Virus record (IMG/VR): IMGVR_UViG_3300034104_006814
Span: 1-64,000 of that record
DNA: 64,000 nucleotides
From: a virus
Direction: 5' to 3' (one strand)
How positions within the stretch are numbered: the first letter of the stretch is position 1; every line of letters starts with the position of its first letter. A program made the translations under genes and the position numbers. The notes beneath the pieces are model-generated. The model saw only the letters and a program-made list of their open reading frames with translations. It was not told the origin of the DNA and searched no databases. This document shows positions 49,697 through 57,092 of this stretch, in pieces.

Positions 49697-49912
49697 ATGA
49701 GCTTAACATCTATCAAAACCCTCTGCACTTGCTGCCAGCAACCACTGACTTGCGAATGGCCAAATCAAATGAATTGGCAAGGCGAAACTGTATCCGCTAT
49801 CGAATACATGGTTCATGCATTAAATTCTGATGATGTGCAAATTTTATGTGATCAATGTTTAGATGAGTTACCAGAAGTTGAAATGGAAAGCATGGAAGTA
49901 GAATATATTTAA
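49697..49912 (+). CDS. small protein with zinc-ribbon-like Cys pairs
   Basis: 71 residues: CTCCQQPLTCEW near the start and CDQCLDELPE near the end give two CxxC pairs. The end is acidic. TAATATG junction to the next gene. Possibly a metal-bound adaptor. Confidence 0.65.
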   Translation: MSLTSIKTLCTCCQQPLTCEWPNQMNWQGETVSAIEYMVHALNSDDVQILCDQCLDELPEVEMESMEVEYI

Positions 49913-49913
49913 T

Positions 49914-50228
49914 ATGAAACAATACGTTAAATTAACTAAAATTAAAGCCTCTGAAAATCCCGAGTATCCAACTCCGCATTGGAACACTTATAAACATGGA
50001 ACTATAAATAAAAATACTTCCATACCGATTGATTATTGGGTAGAAGGTTATTTGATCAAGCCAATTGAGGTGGGTCAATCTGTAGCTATTGATAGAACCG
50101 TTAGAAATGGCGAAAGAGTTTCTGGCATTATGGTAACTTCAAAGATTATTGAGATCAATGGAGGTATTTTAGAGACTTTAAATTCAATTTATAAGATTGA
50201 ATATTTGGAAGAAAATTCAGTAAAGTGA
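49914..50228 (+). CDS. hypothetical protein
   Basis: 104 residues, beta-rich (DYWVEGYLIKPIEVGQSVAI, RNGERVSGIMVTSKI). Resembles small SH3/OB-like barrel proteins of phages, function unknown. Its stop lies 1 nt before the next -35 box. Confidence 0.6.
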   Translation: MKQYVKLTKIKASENPEYPTPHWNTYKHGTINKNTSIPIDYWVEGYLIKPIEVGQSVAIDRTVRNGERVSGIMVTSKIIEINGGILETLNSIYKIEYLEENSVK

Positions 50229-50229
50229 G

Positions 50230-50258
50230 TTGACTTTGGTAAATGTTTGCCGTATATT
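50230..50258 (+). promoter_or_regulatory. sigma70-type promoter
   Basis: TTGACT (50230-50235), 17-bp spacer, TATATT (50253-50258), only 6 nt before ATG 50265. Transcription should begin on or next to the A of the start codon. Confidence 0.8.
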
Positions 50259-50264
50259 GCACCT

Positions 50265-50498
50265 ATGAGTCCAAGCATCCTTGTTAAAGATTGCAACACG
50301 CAACAGTTCGTTAAAATTTTCGCTACCTCCAGCGATCTTACTGCTTTCCTTGCCAGCGAAAAGCAGTTGGGTGTAGACATTGCCGATAGATATTTAGTTT
50401 ATAAATTTGCTGTTGATCAGGTTTTTTGCGCGGACGAAGCTCTTGATGCAATCAAGAGTTTCGGTTACCTTCCAAGCTATGACGAATATCAAGCCTAA
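50265..50498 (+). CDS. hypothetical protein
   Basis: 77 residues (MSPSILVKDCNTQQFVKIFA). The in-frame ATG at 50247 is rejected because it lies upstream of the predicted transcription start. No known domain. Confidence 0.65.
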   Translation: MSPSILVKDCNTQQFVKIFATSSDLTAFLASEKQLGVDIADRYLVYKFAVDQVFCADEALDAIKSFGYLPSYDEYQA

Positions 50499-50502
50499 TA
50501 AC

Positions 50503-50670
50503 ATGGAAAAGTTCAACCTTGATATCACAATTGAATCCTGCGAAAGTGAAGACGTATACATGCTTCATTCGCGAGTAATGAAATGCTGCTACCCAGTCAA
50601 AAAAGAACATATCTTTTCTGAGGTTGAAGATCTGATCAAGGAGTACATCGACATCCAATCTAGCTATTAA
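50503..50670 (+). CDS. small hypothetical protein
   Basis: 55 residues (MEKFNLDITIESCESEDVYM) with Cys residues at CESED and KCCYP. An alternative ATG at 50479 would add 8 residues and overlap the previous gene. Unknown function. Confidence 0.5.
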   Translation: MEKFNLDITIESCESEDVYMLHSRVMKCCYPVKKEHIFSEVEDLIKEYIDIQSSY

Positions 50671-50671
50671 T

Positions 50672-50995
50672 ATGAAATATATTGCATTGTTTTTATTGTT
50701 CTGCGTAAACTGTTCAGCTAACGAAGGTGTAGCATCATGGTATGGAAGAGAAAACAGAATCAGTTCTACTGGCAAGCCTCTCAATAATAAACTTTTTGCA
50801 GCTGCTCATAGGCACCTACCTATCGGTAGTAAAGTAAAAGTCACATCAATCAGAACAAAGAAATCTGTTGTTGTGGTAATTGAAGATCGCGGACCTTATG
50901 CAAAATCAAGAATTATTGATTTAAATTATCTTGCCGCAAAAAAGTTGGGCATTCTTAAATGTGGGATCACTAAGGTCAAATTAGAAAGAATTTAA
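50672..50995 (+). CDS. RlpA-like exported protein (double-psi beta-barrel)
   Basis: 107 residues. Signal peptide MKYIALFLLFCVNCSANEG, then the RlpA core: GVASWYGRENRISSTGKPLN, LFAAAHRHLPIGSKVKVTSI and VVVIEDRGPYAKSRIIDLNY (with the catalytic-type Asp and His). RlpA proteins are lytic transglycosylases or peptidoglycan-binding. The usual SPOR domain is absent. May aid lysis or cell-wall passage. Confidence 0.85.
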   Translation: MKYIALFLLFCVNCSANEGVASWYGRENRISSTGKPLNNKLFAAAHRHLPIGSKVKVTSIRTKKSVVVVIEDRGPYAKSRIIDLNYLAAKKLGILKCGITKVKLERI

Positions 50996-50996
50996 T

Positions 50997-51212
50997 ATGA
51001 AAAAATGGCCACAGGTTGGTGCTAAAATAAAGTATAATGGTATTGGCACTTTCTGGTTTAATGATATTGTTAATAACGCTCGCGAAAACTTAGAAGTTGG
51101 TAAAATTTATACAATAAGAACAATAAAAGTTCTTTCTAGTTGGTGCAGTATTACGTTAGAAGAAACAGGTAATATAGTTTATTCCCTTAATTTTTTTGAT
51201 TATGAAGCATAA
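50997..51212 (+). CDS. small hypothetical protein
   Basis: 71 residues, beta-rich (WPQVGAKIKYNGIGTFWF, NLEVGKIYTIRTIKVLSSWC), SH3-like in pattern. TAATATG start; 11-nt overlap with the next gene. Confidence 0.6.
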   Translation: MKKWPQVGAKIKYNGIGTFWFNDIVNNARENLEVGKIYTIRTIKVLSSWCSITLEETGNIVYSLNFFDYEA

Positions 51213-51411
51213 AATTGTTGTTCAAGATTATTATCAAGAGTGTGGAGAAGGATGCTGCGTAGAGTACGGACATCTATGGTTTGTTGATGGTAATCATATT
51301 CACAGCAGCCCATGCCAAGACAGCGGATGGTTAGCTGTTTTAAATTATTTAGGAATTGAAGCTGAGTTGGTTGGTAAGAATGAAAACGGAGAAGAAACTT
51401 GGTCGCTTTAA
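51202..51411 (+). CDS. small Cys-containing hypothetical protein
   Basis: 69 residues from ATG 51202 (MKHKIVVQDYYQECGEGCCV). CGEGCC and later CQDSGW. The motif YYQECGEGCCxEYGHxWxVDG occurs in small phage proteins, function unknown. Confidence 0.6.
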   Translation: MKHKIVVQDYYQECGEGCCVEYGHLWFVDGNHIHSSPCQDSGWLAVLNYLGIEAELVGKNENGEETWSL

Positions 51412-51412
51412 C

Positions 51413-51841
51413 ATGAAGATTATACTCAATAATTATAAATATATTGAGAAAATTTTTAAGATTAAGTTTTTAAAGCCCGAAATTAAAATCCATAAAAATG
51501 GATTTATTTCTGTTGTGGTTGATTGGTCCACAAAGAATTGTGACGAAGGAGAAGGTTATAAATTTAAATATGTTGAACTGGCTTACAGTAGTTCTGGTGG
51601 ATTAGTTTACCTACCGACAAGAAAGAAGCCTCTTTATAATCTTAGAACTGCATCTTTTGATTTTGAAGATCTTAAAGATCATTCATTGAAACAGCCTCCG
51701 TTTGATATCACCATAGCTTCCGACAAAGAAGACAATGATTACGATTATTTATTTTTCCATAACACAAAGTATGGAATAATTTGTTGGTTTGCACCAAGAG
51801 GTTGGGAAGATTGGGATAACGCAGTAGATTTCAAACAATAA
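51413..51841 (+). CDS. hypothetical protein
   Basis: 142 residues from ATG 51413 (MKIILNNYKYIEKIFKIKFL); the upstream in-frame ATG lies within the previous gene. Beta-rich with aromatic end YGIICWFAPRGWEDWDNAVD. Unknown. Confidence 0.55.
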   Translation: MKIILNNYKYIEKIFKIKFLKPEIKIHKNGFISVVVDWSTKNCDEGEGYKFKYVELAYSSSGGLVYLPTRKKPLYNLRTASFDFEDLKDHSLKQPPFDITIASDKEDNDYDYLFFHNTKYGIICWFAPRGWEDWDNAVDFKQ

Positions 51842-51844
51842 ATT

Positions 51845-52363
51845 ATGAATAAAATATCTCAAGAACCTGTAGTTGATGTTTATAATTTTATTTATAATAT
51901 ATCTTATAATATGTTGGAATGCCATCATGTTTCATTAGACATGGCTCAAAGCATTTATTTAAAATATCTTAAAAAGCTAGAAGAAAATCCAGAAATGGAT
52001 GAAAACTATAAAAGATTTTGGCTAATAAGAGTTGTAAAAAACAAATGCTCAAATTACGTAAGAGATAATAAAAAATTTTCATCTTTAGATTCTTTAGATT
52101 CGATTGATTTTACGCTTGCTATTGATCAATCCCCTAATCCACAAGAAGCTTTAGAACAAAACGAAGAAAAAGATTGTTTGTATAAAAAATTAAGAGATAA
52201 TATAGCCAAACTTCCAATTGATCAAAGAAAAGTTTTAAATTTAAAATACGATCAACAACTTCGCTGCGAAGAGATTTCCAAGAAAACTGGATTTACTGTG
52301 TCCAAGATAAAATGCGTGATACATAGAGCCAAAACAACCCTGAGAAAAAAAATGACAAGATGA
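51845..52363 (+). CDS. ECF-type RNA polymerase sigma factor (2)
   Basis: 172 residues. Region 2: MLECHHVSLDMAQSIYLKYL and FWLIRVVKNKCSNYVRDNKK; region 4: LPIDQRKVLNLKYDQQLRCE + EISKKTG, with a helix-turn-helix ending in HRAKTTLRKKM. Only distantly similar to the 37.5 kb factor, so they may recognise different promoters. ATGA overlap with the next gene. Confidence 0.85.
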   Translation: MNKISQEPVVDVYNFIYNISYNMLECHHVSLDMAQSIYLKYLKKLEENPEMDENYKRFWLIRVVKNKCSNYVRDNKKFSSLDSLDSIDFTLAIDQSPNPQEALEQNEEKDCLYKKLRDNIAKLPIDQRKVLNLKYDQQLRCEEISKKTGFTVSKIKCVIHRAKTTLRKKMTR

Positions 52364-52593
52364 AAAAGCCGACTCAAAAACAAAAAATTGAAATGTATGA
52401 AAAATTTATTGATAATCTTGCTCTATATGCCGAAGTGGGTAATGCTAAATTATTATGGACATTAATTGATAACGCTGCAGAATTTTCTTATGCTCATAGA
52501 GTTGGCAATGGAGAGTACGAAGAAGAACAGCAAGAAAAAATTATTGCAGCAAAGTTTTGGAATCTAACAACAGTTCCAGATGTATTTTTATGA
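52360..52593 (+). CDS. hypothetical protein
   Basis: 77 residues (MKKPTQKQKIEMYEKFIDNL), helical, directly coupled behind the sigma factor gene. An anti-sigma or co-regulator role is conceivable but only from position. Confidence 0.55.
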   Translation: MKKPTQKQKIEMYEKFIDNLALYAEVGNAKLLWTLIDNAAEFSYAHRVGNGEYEEEQQEKIIAAKFWNLTTVPDVFL

Positions 52594-53138
52594 ATTATAC
52601 AAAAATTGGCGCGCTGCCGACACATAGGTATATCTGGGTCGATAGTAAGTACACTCACGAAAAGCCAGAGGGTCTTGTTGAGGCTATGTGGGTAGGGCTA
52701 ACATCCATTCCTGGACGGGCATGGGGCATCAATGTCATTCTCCGCGATGGAGGCGCGTTGTACCGCAATATACCTCCTCATGCGATAGCTTTCTGCAATG
52801 CATCCCTCATCGAATGGCACATCAGTGATGCTCAGTTGTGGGATTGTTATAGTTATAATTTTTCAATATTGCAGAATCCTATCATGCGAGGCATGGAAGT
52901 AACTGCAAAAATAAATAGCGAAACCATCTTGCATGGAGAATACCTTTTCTCAGTTACGCATTTGCACGATGGTTGGTCCGACTCGCCAGATCAAGACAAA
53001 GAATTTATCTTCATAAAGCTTGACAATGGTAGACTAACAATTCAACCTACTAACAAAGTTCTCTTTATTGATCCGAGTTTTGTCACTCCAAGAATACCAC
53101 AATTAAAATTACAAGAACAAATATACTCCTGCGAATAA
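52590..53138 (+). CDS. conserved hypothetical protein
   Basis: 182 residues from ATG 52590 (ATGA overlap). MNYTKIGALPTHRYIWVDSK, then GRAWGINVILRDGGALYRNI + PPHAIAF, ending in a beta-rich half. The first half is clearly less AT-rich than its neighbours, suggesting a different origin. No catalytic motif recognised. Confidence 0.65.
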   Translation: MNYTKIGALPTHRYIWVDSKYTHEKPEGLVEAMWVGLTSIPGRAWGINVILRDGGALYRNIPPHAIAFCNASLIEWHISDAQLWDCYSYNFSILQNPIMRGMEVTAKINSETILHGEYLFSVTHLHDGWSDSPDQDKEFIFIKLDNGRLTIQPTNKVLFIDPSFVTPRIPQLKLQEQIYSCE

Positions 53139-53139
53139 T

Positions 53140-53340
53140 ATGGGACACTCAAACTACGAACTAACAGACGAACAGAAGAAAGCATTGGATTTCATTGCTG
53201 AGATCTTCATTGATAAAATTGAAGATGCATTGGCAGATGATGCTGGAGGCATTCTAGATCCATATGTAGGCAGAGAGTTAGACAACAATAAACTCACTGC
53301 AATGGTATGGTACGTTGGTGATTATATTTCTGCTTCTTAA
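53140..53340 (+). CDS. small acidic hypothetical protein
   Basis: 66 residues (MGHSNYELTDEQKKALDFIA), helical, acidic. TAATATG junction on both sides. Confidence 0.6.
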   Translation: MGHSNYELTDEQKKALDFIAEIFIDKIEDALADDAGGILDPYVGRELDNNKLTAMVWYVGDYISAS

Positions 53341-53341
53341 T

Positions 53342-53602
53342 ATGAATCTACTTAAATTAACAATAGCTAATGGACCTGAAAAAGGTGGTTCTCTTTATCT
53401 CAACAAAGACAAGATCTGTGGTTTCACTCCAATCATATGTCTATTGGGACCAGCTTCAGAGTACGGAAAAGAAAAAGGTTCTAATGTTTTAATGGAATGC
53501 CATCGTTCATACGAGGTTGAAGAAAAGGTTGAAGATATTTGTAAAATGTTAGAAAGCAGTAATGGTTATCTTCAGATAACTTCTATGCCTAAGAAAGATT
53601 AA
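53342..53602 (+). CDS. small hypothetical protein
   Basis: 86 residues from the TAATATG start (MNLLKLTIANGPEKGGSLYL). ICGFTPIICLLGPASEYG and KVEDICKMLESSNG are the clearest segments. Unknown. Confidence 0.6.
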   Translation: MNLLKLTIANGPEKGGSLYLNKDKICGFTPIICLLGPASEYGKEKGSNVLMECHRSYEVEEKVEDICKMLESSNGYLQITSMPKKD

Positions 53603-53603
53603 T

Positions 53604-53957
53604 ATGAGAACAATCAAGTTTAGGATGTGGTCAAAAGAAGCAAAGAAATTCTTTTATGATCCAGAAAATGTGTACGAGTGTTTAAAGTTTAGTCAATTGC
53701 CTGCTACAGCAAATTTATACCAAGATATGGTATGGCAACAATTCACTGGATTTTACGATAAAGGAGGACAAGAGATTTACGAGGGAGACATCGTAAAAGA
53801 TACATTCTATCAAGAGATTACTGCAAAAATTGTTTACAATTTGGGTTGCTTTTGGTTAGATAGTAGTCATCTTGGAGAAGATCGTGAAAGAGAACTTTAT
53901 GATTCAGGTCATTTAAACATTGAAGTAGTAGGAAACATTTTTGAAAATGAAATTTAA
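53604..53957 (+). CDS. YopX family protein
   Basis: 117 residues. TIKFRMWSKEAKKFFYDPEN, QQFTGFYDKGGQEIYEGDIV and IEVVGNIFENEI are the defining blocks of the YopX family, common in phages of many hosts. Function is unknown; it is usually an accessory early gene. Overlaps the next gene by 11 nt. Confidence 0.9.
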   Translation: MRTIKFRMWSKEAKKFFYDPENVYECLKFSQLPATANLYQDMVWQQFTGFYDKGGQEIYEGDIVKDTFYQEITAKIVYNLGCFWLDSSHLGEDRERELYDSGHLNIEVVGNIFENEI

Positions 53958-54246
53958 CAGAAAACTCCTTGAAGAAGAAACTCTTCAAAAGATTAAAGAA
54001 GTTAATGATGAAGCTGGATACCGAAGTTATCTTGAGGTTCCAGAGATGGTGAATATTATTGCTTCTATTATTGAGCAGCAAGCGCAGGACTGGGAATCTT
54101 GTGCCGACAATTTAGTTGACTATGCTCATGAATTTGTGGCAAACTTATCTACATGGGGCAAAGGATACGATAGATACGACAAAGATATCAAAAAAGCGGA
54201 AGACGCTATTGAACAATATAAAATATTAAAAAATGGAACAGTATAA
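53947..54246 (+). CDS. hypothetical protein
   Basis: 99 residues (MKFNRKLLEEETLQKIKEVN), helical. The start at 53947 is favoured over the TTG two codons upstream. Overlaps the next gene by 14 nt. Confidence 0.55.
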   Translation: MKFNRKLLEEETLQKIKEVNDEAGYRSYLEVPEMVNIIASIIEQQAQDWESCADNLVDYAHEFVANLSTWGKGYDRYDKDIKKAEDAIEQYKILKNGTV

Positions 54247-54631
54247 AATTAACCTACTTAAACTTGCAGCTAAACATAATTTCATTTATGATGTTGCATG
54301 GAACGAGGATCTAGTGTTTAGTATTACTTGCGGCGATGTATTTTATCGTGCGGCAGATGATGAAGTCATCACTTCACAAGAAGATGTTGACATGCTTGAA
54401 CAAGCATCTAAAGATCTGTTAGAAATTAATGATAATGCAAATGCTTGGGCCACTATTTTATTTACAGCAAGAAAGCGTAAGATGCGACCTTTAAAAGATT
54501 GGTATCTTGGGCTTGACGATGAGATTGTAAAATTATTTAATGCTTGCGCACCAAAACGTCACGCTACCAAAGAAGAAGCATTAGCCCAGTATAATTGGTT
54601 AAAGGCCAATAGCAAAAGAAACAAAAAATGA
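54233..54631 (+). CDS. hypothetical protein
   Basis: 132 residues (MEQYKINLLKLAAKHNFIYD), helical, ending in a basic tail. No recognised domain. ATGA overlap with the next gene. Confidence 0.6.
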   Translation: MEQYKINLLKLAAKHNFIYDVAWNEDLVFSITCGDVFYRAADDEVITSQEDVDMLEQASKDLLEINDNANAWATILFTARKRKMRPLKDWYLGLDDEIVKLFNACAPKRHATKEEALAQYNWLKANSKRNKK

Positions 54632-55011
54632 AAATCAATAGAGAAGAACTCCACAGACTATACCTCAACAAAGTAACCGAAGTTGCAGAAGAATGCGATT
54701 GGGTCACTTCTTTTTCTATTGAAGATGTTGTTCGTTTGATTTCTTTGGTTATTGAACAGAATCCTCACGTTGTTCAGGTTGACATCAATCCGCATGATGG
54801 ATCTACTTTAGATAATTTTCTATTAGAAGAAGAGAATGCAAGACTTAAAAAAGAATTAAAAAGACTCGAAAGAACAAACTCGCAACTAAGGGACGAATTA
54901 TCAAATCCTCCAGCAGATGTTCAAGAATATGTCTTGCATAAGTTGGGGGTTCGTGAGATAATCATGGAGCTAGAGAAAGAAATAAGAGATCTTAAAGATC
55001 ATATCAAATAA
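54628..55011 (+). CDS. coiled-coil hypothetical protein
   Basis: 127 residues. A leucine-rich coiled coil (LEEENARLKKELKRLERTNS) in the middle and a helical C-terminus (LEKEIRDLKDHIK) suggest oligomerisation. TAATATG to the next short gene. Confidence 0.6.
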   Translation: MKINREELHRLYLNKVTEVAEECDWVTSFSIEDVVRLISLVIEQNPHVVQVDINPHDGSTLDNFLLEEENARLKKELKRLERTNSQLRDELSNPPADVQEYVLHKLGVREIIMELEKEIRDLKDHIK

Positions 55012-55012
55012 T

Positions 55013-55084
55013 ATGAAAATCTTCATGATTATTCTTGCATTAGCTATACTCTACGCTTCTTCTCATTGGGAACATCATGATTAA
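55013..55084 (+). CDS. 23-residue membrane peptide
   Basis: MKIFMIILALAILYASSHWE then HHD. Start in a TAATATG junction; overlaps the next small frame by 8 nt. The position supports it; too short to prove. Confidence 0.35.
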   Translation: MKIFMIILALAILYASSHWEHHD

Positions 55085-55175
55085 AATACAAGATGAGATA
55101 ATTTTTGGAATACTTAATGCTTTGTCTATTCTCGCTTTGATTGCTTTTGGTAGATGGTTTGATAAACACATATGA
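55077..55175 (+). CDS. 32-residue membrane peptide
   Basis: A single hydrophobic helix (IIFGILNALSILALIAFG) followed by RWFDKHI. Overlaps both neighbours; probably a real micro-gene. Confidence 0.4.
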   Translation: MIKIQDEIIFGILNALSILALIAFGRWFDKHI

Positions 55176-55342
55176 AAGAATATCCAGAAGACTACAAAGG
55201 TCCAAAAGCAGGTCATTCTTCTGACGAAGAATGGCTTGCGGTTCGATGGTATGAAGCTTATATTTATATTTTAAATGGCACATGGACATATTGTGATTTT
55301 GATTGTTTTTGCGTAGCATTAGAGAGAAGTAAAATTAAGTAA
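55172..55342 (+). CDS. small hypothetical protein
   Basis: 56 residues (MKEYPEDYKGPKAGHSSDEE). Aromatic and Cys-containing end (WTYCDFDCFCVALERS). ATGA overlap with the upstream peptide. Confidence 0.5.
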   Translation: MKEYPEDYKGPKAGHSSDEEWLAVRWYEAYIYILNGTWTYCDFDCFCVALERSKIK

Positions 55343-55348
55343 ATAATT

Positions 55349-55531
55349 ATGGAAAAGAAAAGAGTTTACGTTGTTTTTGCGGATACGCCTTTCGCTGATT
55401 ATCAATTTCGCGCCCTCTTCTTCACGGAAGAGGCTGCAAAACAATATGTTTCAAAGCGTGCTACACCAAAAAATTGCACAATAGAGATATTTGAAGAAAT
55501 GGAAGATGGAGCAAGCAAAGAGATTTATTAA
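55349..55531 (+). CDS. small hypothetical protein
   Basis: 60 residues (MEKKRVYVVFADTPFADYQF). Alternating strand/helix pattern (AALFFTEEAAKQYV-like), possibly a ferredoxin-type mini-fold. TAATATG to the next gene. Confidence 0.6.
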   Translation: MEKKRVYVVFADTPFADYQFRALFFTEEAAKQYVSKRATPKNCTIEIFEEMEDGASKEIY

Positions 55532-55532
55532 T

Positions 55533-55748
55533 ATGAACTTACAAGATTTTACAAACAAAAAGCACACACATTATCTTATTGGTTATCTCGAAGATGATGA
55601 GTTTTGGTGTGTGAATGAATGCGGCAGTCTCAAAAGCGCTTTCGAAATGATTGAGCATCATAAAATTCTTTCTAAATCTAATAATTTAAATCATAGAGAT
55701 TATATCATTTTAGAAAAGCAAATCACATACTCTCAAGTAAAAGTATGA
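55533..55748 (+). CDS. small hypothetical protein
   Basis: 71 residues from the TAATATG start (MNLQDFTNKKHTHYLIGYLE). DEFWCVNECGSLKSAFEMIE is the only notable segment. ATGA overlap downstream. Confidence 0.55.
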   Translation: MNLQDFTNKKHTHYLIGYLEDDEFWCVNECGSLKSAFEMIEHHKILSKSNNLNHRDYIILEKQITYSQVKV

Positions 55749-55864
55749 ACGGAAAAGGATCAAAACCGCGACCAATTAAAAATATTAATAAATACATATC
55801 AAATTGGGAACAGATAAACTGGAAAAAGACGAAGTCCAATTCAACTGGCAAAGGCTCAAGTTGA
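55745..55864 (+). CDS. 39-residue basic peptide
   Basis: MNGKGSKPRPIKNINKYISN..., basic, with GKGSKPRP, a start seen in small phage proteins. Overlaps the first gene of array 2 by 61 nt. Confidence 0.45.
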   Translation: MNGKGSKPRPIKNINKYISNWEQINWKKTKSNSTGKGSS

Positions 55865-56043
55865 TGATGATGAAAATGGGTCACTTCGATAAAACGGGTG
55901 ATCCAATTGCGCAGTTTAGATGGACAAATATAGGTTTAGAGCGTAAGATTTATAATCAATTAAATTACGGCTGGGTATTTAAGGTAGTGGATAAGCAAAA
56001 GTTTACCCATGCCGTAATTAAATATGACTTGCTTTCATCATGA
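55804..56043 (+). CDS. array-2 paralogue 1 (KYGI family)
   Basis: 79 residues if the TTG at 55804 is used, supported by alignment of NWQRLKLMMMKMG with EWSSLSKLMISLG in the next paralogue. An ATG at 55864 would remove that segment. Signature FKVVDKQKFTHAVIKYDL near the end. Confidence 0.6.
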   Translation: MGTDKLEKDEVQFNWQRLKLMMMKMGHFDKTGDPIAQFRWTNIGLERKIYNQLNYGWVFKVVDKQKFTHAVIKYDLLSS

Positions 56044-56336
56044 GTGAATATATTGTTTTAGACCAGTACATGAAGATCCAGAAGACTGGCAATGATTTCA
56101 TTTACATGGAATGGTCTAGCTTGAGTAAATTGATGATAAGTTTAGGATGGATTAATAAAGATATAGCTGCTTTCTCAGCTTATAATTACAAATGGGAATT
56201 TATTGGTTTAAAATATATCAAAAGGACTTTTAAAAAATCCACTCTGTTACATTTTGAGGTAGTAGATAAAAATAAATTTTTGTTTATACTTCTAAAACAC
56301 TGCACTGACTTCGATGGAATACATTATCATAGATAA
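56040..56336 (+). CDS. array-2 paralogue 2 (KYGI family)
   Basis: 98 residues (MSEYIVLDQYMKIQKTGNDF). EWSSLSKLMISLG in the middle and FEVVDKNKFLFILLKHCT, with ten more residues after the signature. ATGA overlap with paralogue 1. Confidence 0.65.
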   Translation: MSEYIVLDQYMKIQKTGNDFIYMEWSSLSKLMISLGWINKDIAAFSAYNYKWEFIGLKYIKRTFKKSTLLHFEVVDKNKFLFILLKHCTDFDGIHYHR

Positions 56337-56631
56337 ATTTTTGATTTGGCAGATTGAGGAAGAAATTCTAAAAGAAAATGTTGATGTAGGTATAGAAAAT
56401 TATACCAATCAAATGCTTGACCAAATAGAAGAAATACTAGGAATCGAGCATCATATTGTAGATTTAGATACTATAATTGATACATTAGATTTGCATGACA
56501 ACTATCTATTCAAGGTAGTAAATAAGCATAATTTTTTGTTCGCGGTTATAAAATATAATTTGAAATTTACTGTTGTTGATATTGATCCCAAAGCATACAA
56601 AAGAGATTTTAATAAATCGTGGATTCTCTAG
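56314..56631 (+). CDS. array-2 paralogue 3 (KYGI family)
   Basis: 105 residues (MEYIIIDKFLIWQIEEEILK). Signature FKVVNKHNFLFAVIKYNL followed by a 23-residue tail. Overlaps paralogue 2 by 23 nt. Confidence 0.65.
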   Translation: MEYIIIDKFLIWQIEEEILKENVDVGIENYTNQMLDQIEEILGIEHHIVDLDTIIDTLDLHDNYLFKVVNKHNFLFAVIKYNLKFTVVDIDPKAYKRDFNKSWIL

Positions 56632-56632
56632 A

Positions 56633-56896
56633 ATGAGCTTTATTAAAATTGACATCGTAACTATTGCTCAAATGGCGATAAAATACACAACCCTGTATCC
56701 TAATGAAGGTACAGATTGGAAACATTTTGGCTTAGAAAGAGTAATGGATAAAAATAAATCTAATTATAAAGAAGCTTTCCCCACAGGAGAAAGGGTACTT
56801 CCAGGCATATTTGAGATAATAGATAAAGAAAAGTTTTTGTGGGTAATTATGAGTTTTGATTTTAAATATACTGTTTATGAATGTGGCGATCAATAG
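56633..56896 (+). CDS. array-2 paralogue 4 (KYGI family)
   Basis: 87 residues from ATG 56633 (MSFIKIDIVTIAQMAIKYTT). Signature FEIIDKEKFLWVIMSFDF, then KYTVYECGDQ. Overlaps paralogue 5 by 20 nt. Confidence 0.65.
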   Translation: MSFIKIDIVTIAQMAIKYTTLYPNEGTDWKHFGLERVMDKNKSNYKEAFPTGERVLPGIFEIIDKEKFLWVIMSFDFKYTVYECGDQ

Positions 56897-57092
56897 AGAT
56901 GCGGCATTGAGAGCAATATTTGCATTTGAAATGGATAACAAAAAAGAATTTAGATATTGGGAAAATTTAGGCATCGAATATCTCCAAAGTGGAGATGGCA
57001 GCAGATGGTATTTCAAAGTAATTAATAAAGAATTATTAATGTGGTCTATGCTTAAATACGGATTTGAAATCGAGTCATATAGTAATTTGTAA
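56877..57092 (+). CDS. array-2 paralogue 5 (KYGI family)
   Basis: 71 residues from ATG 56877 (MNVAINRDAALRAIFAFEMD). Signature FKVINKELLMWSMLKYGF. Last gene before the 1-kb non-coding region. Confidence 0.65.
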   Translation: MNVAINRDAALRAIFAFEMDNKKEFRYWENLGIEYLQSGDGSRWYFKVINKELLMWSMLKYGFEIESYSNL

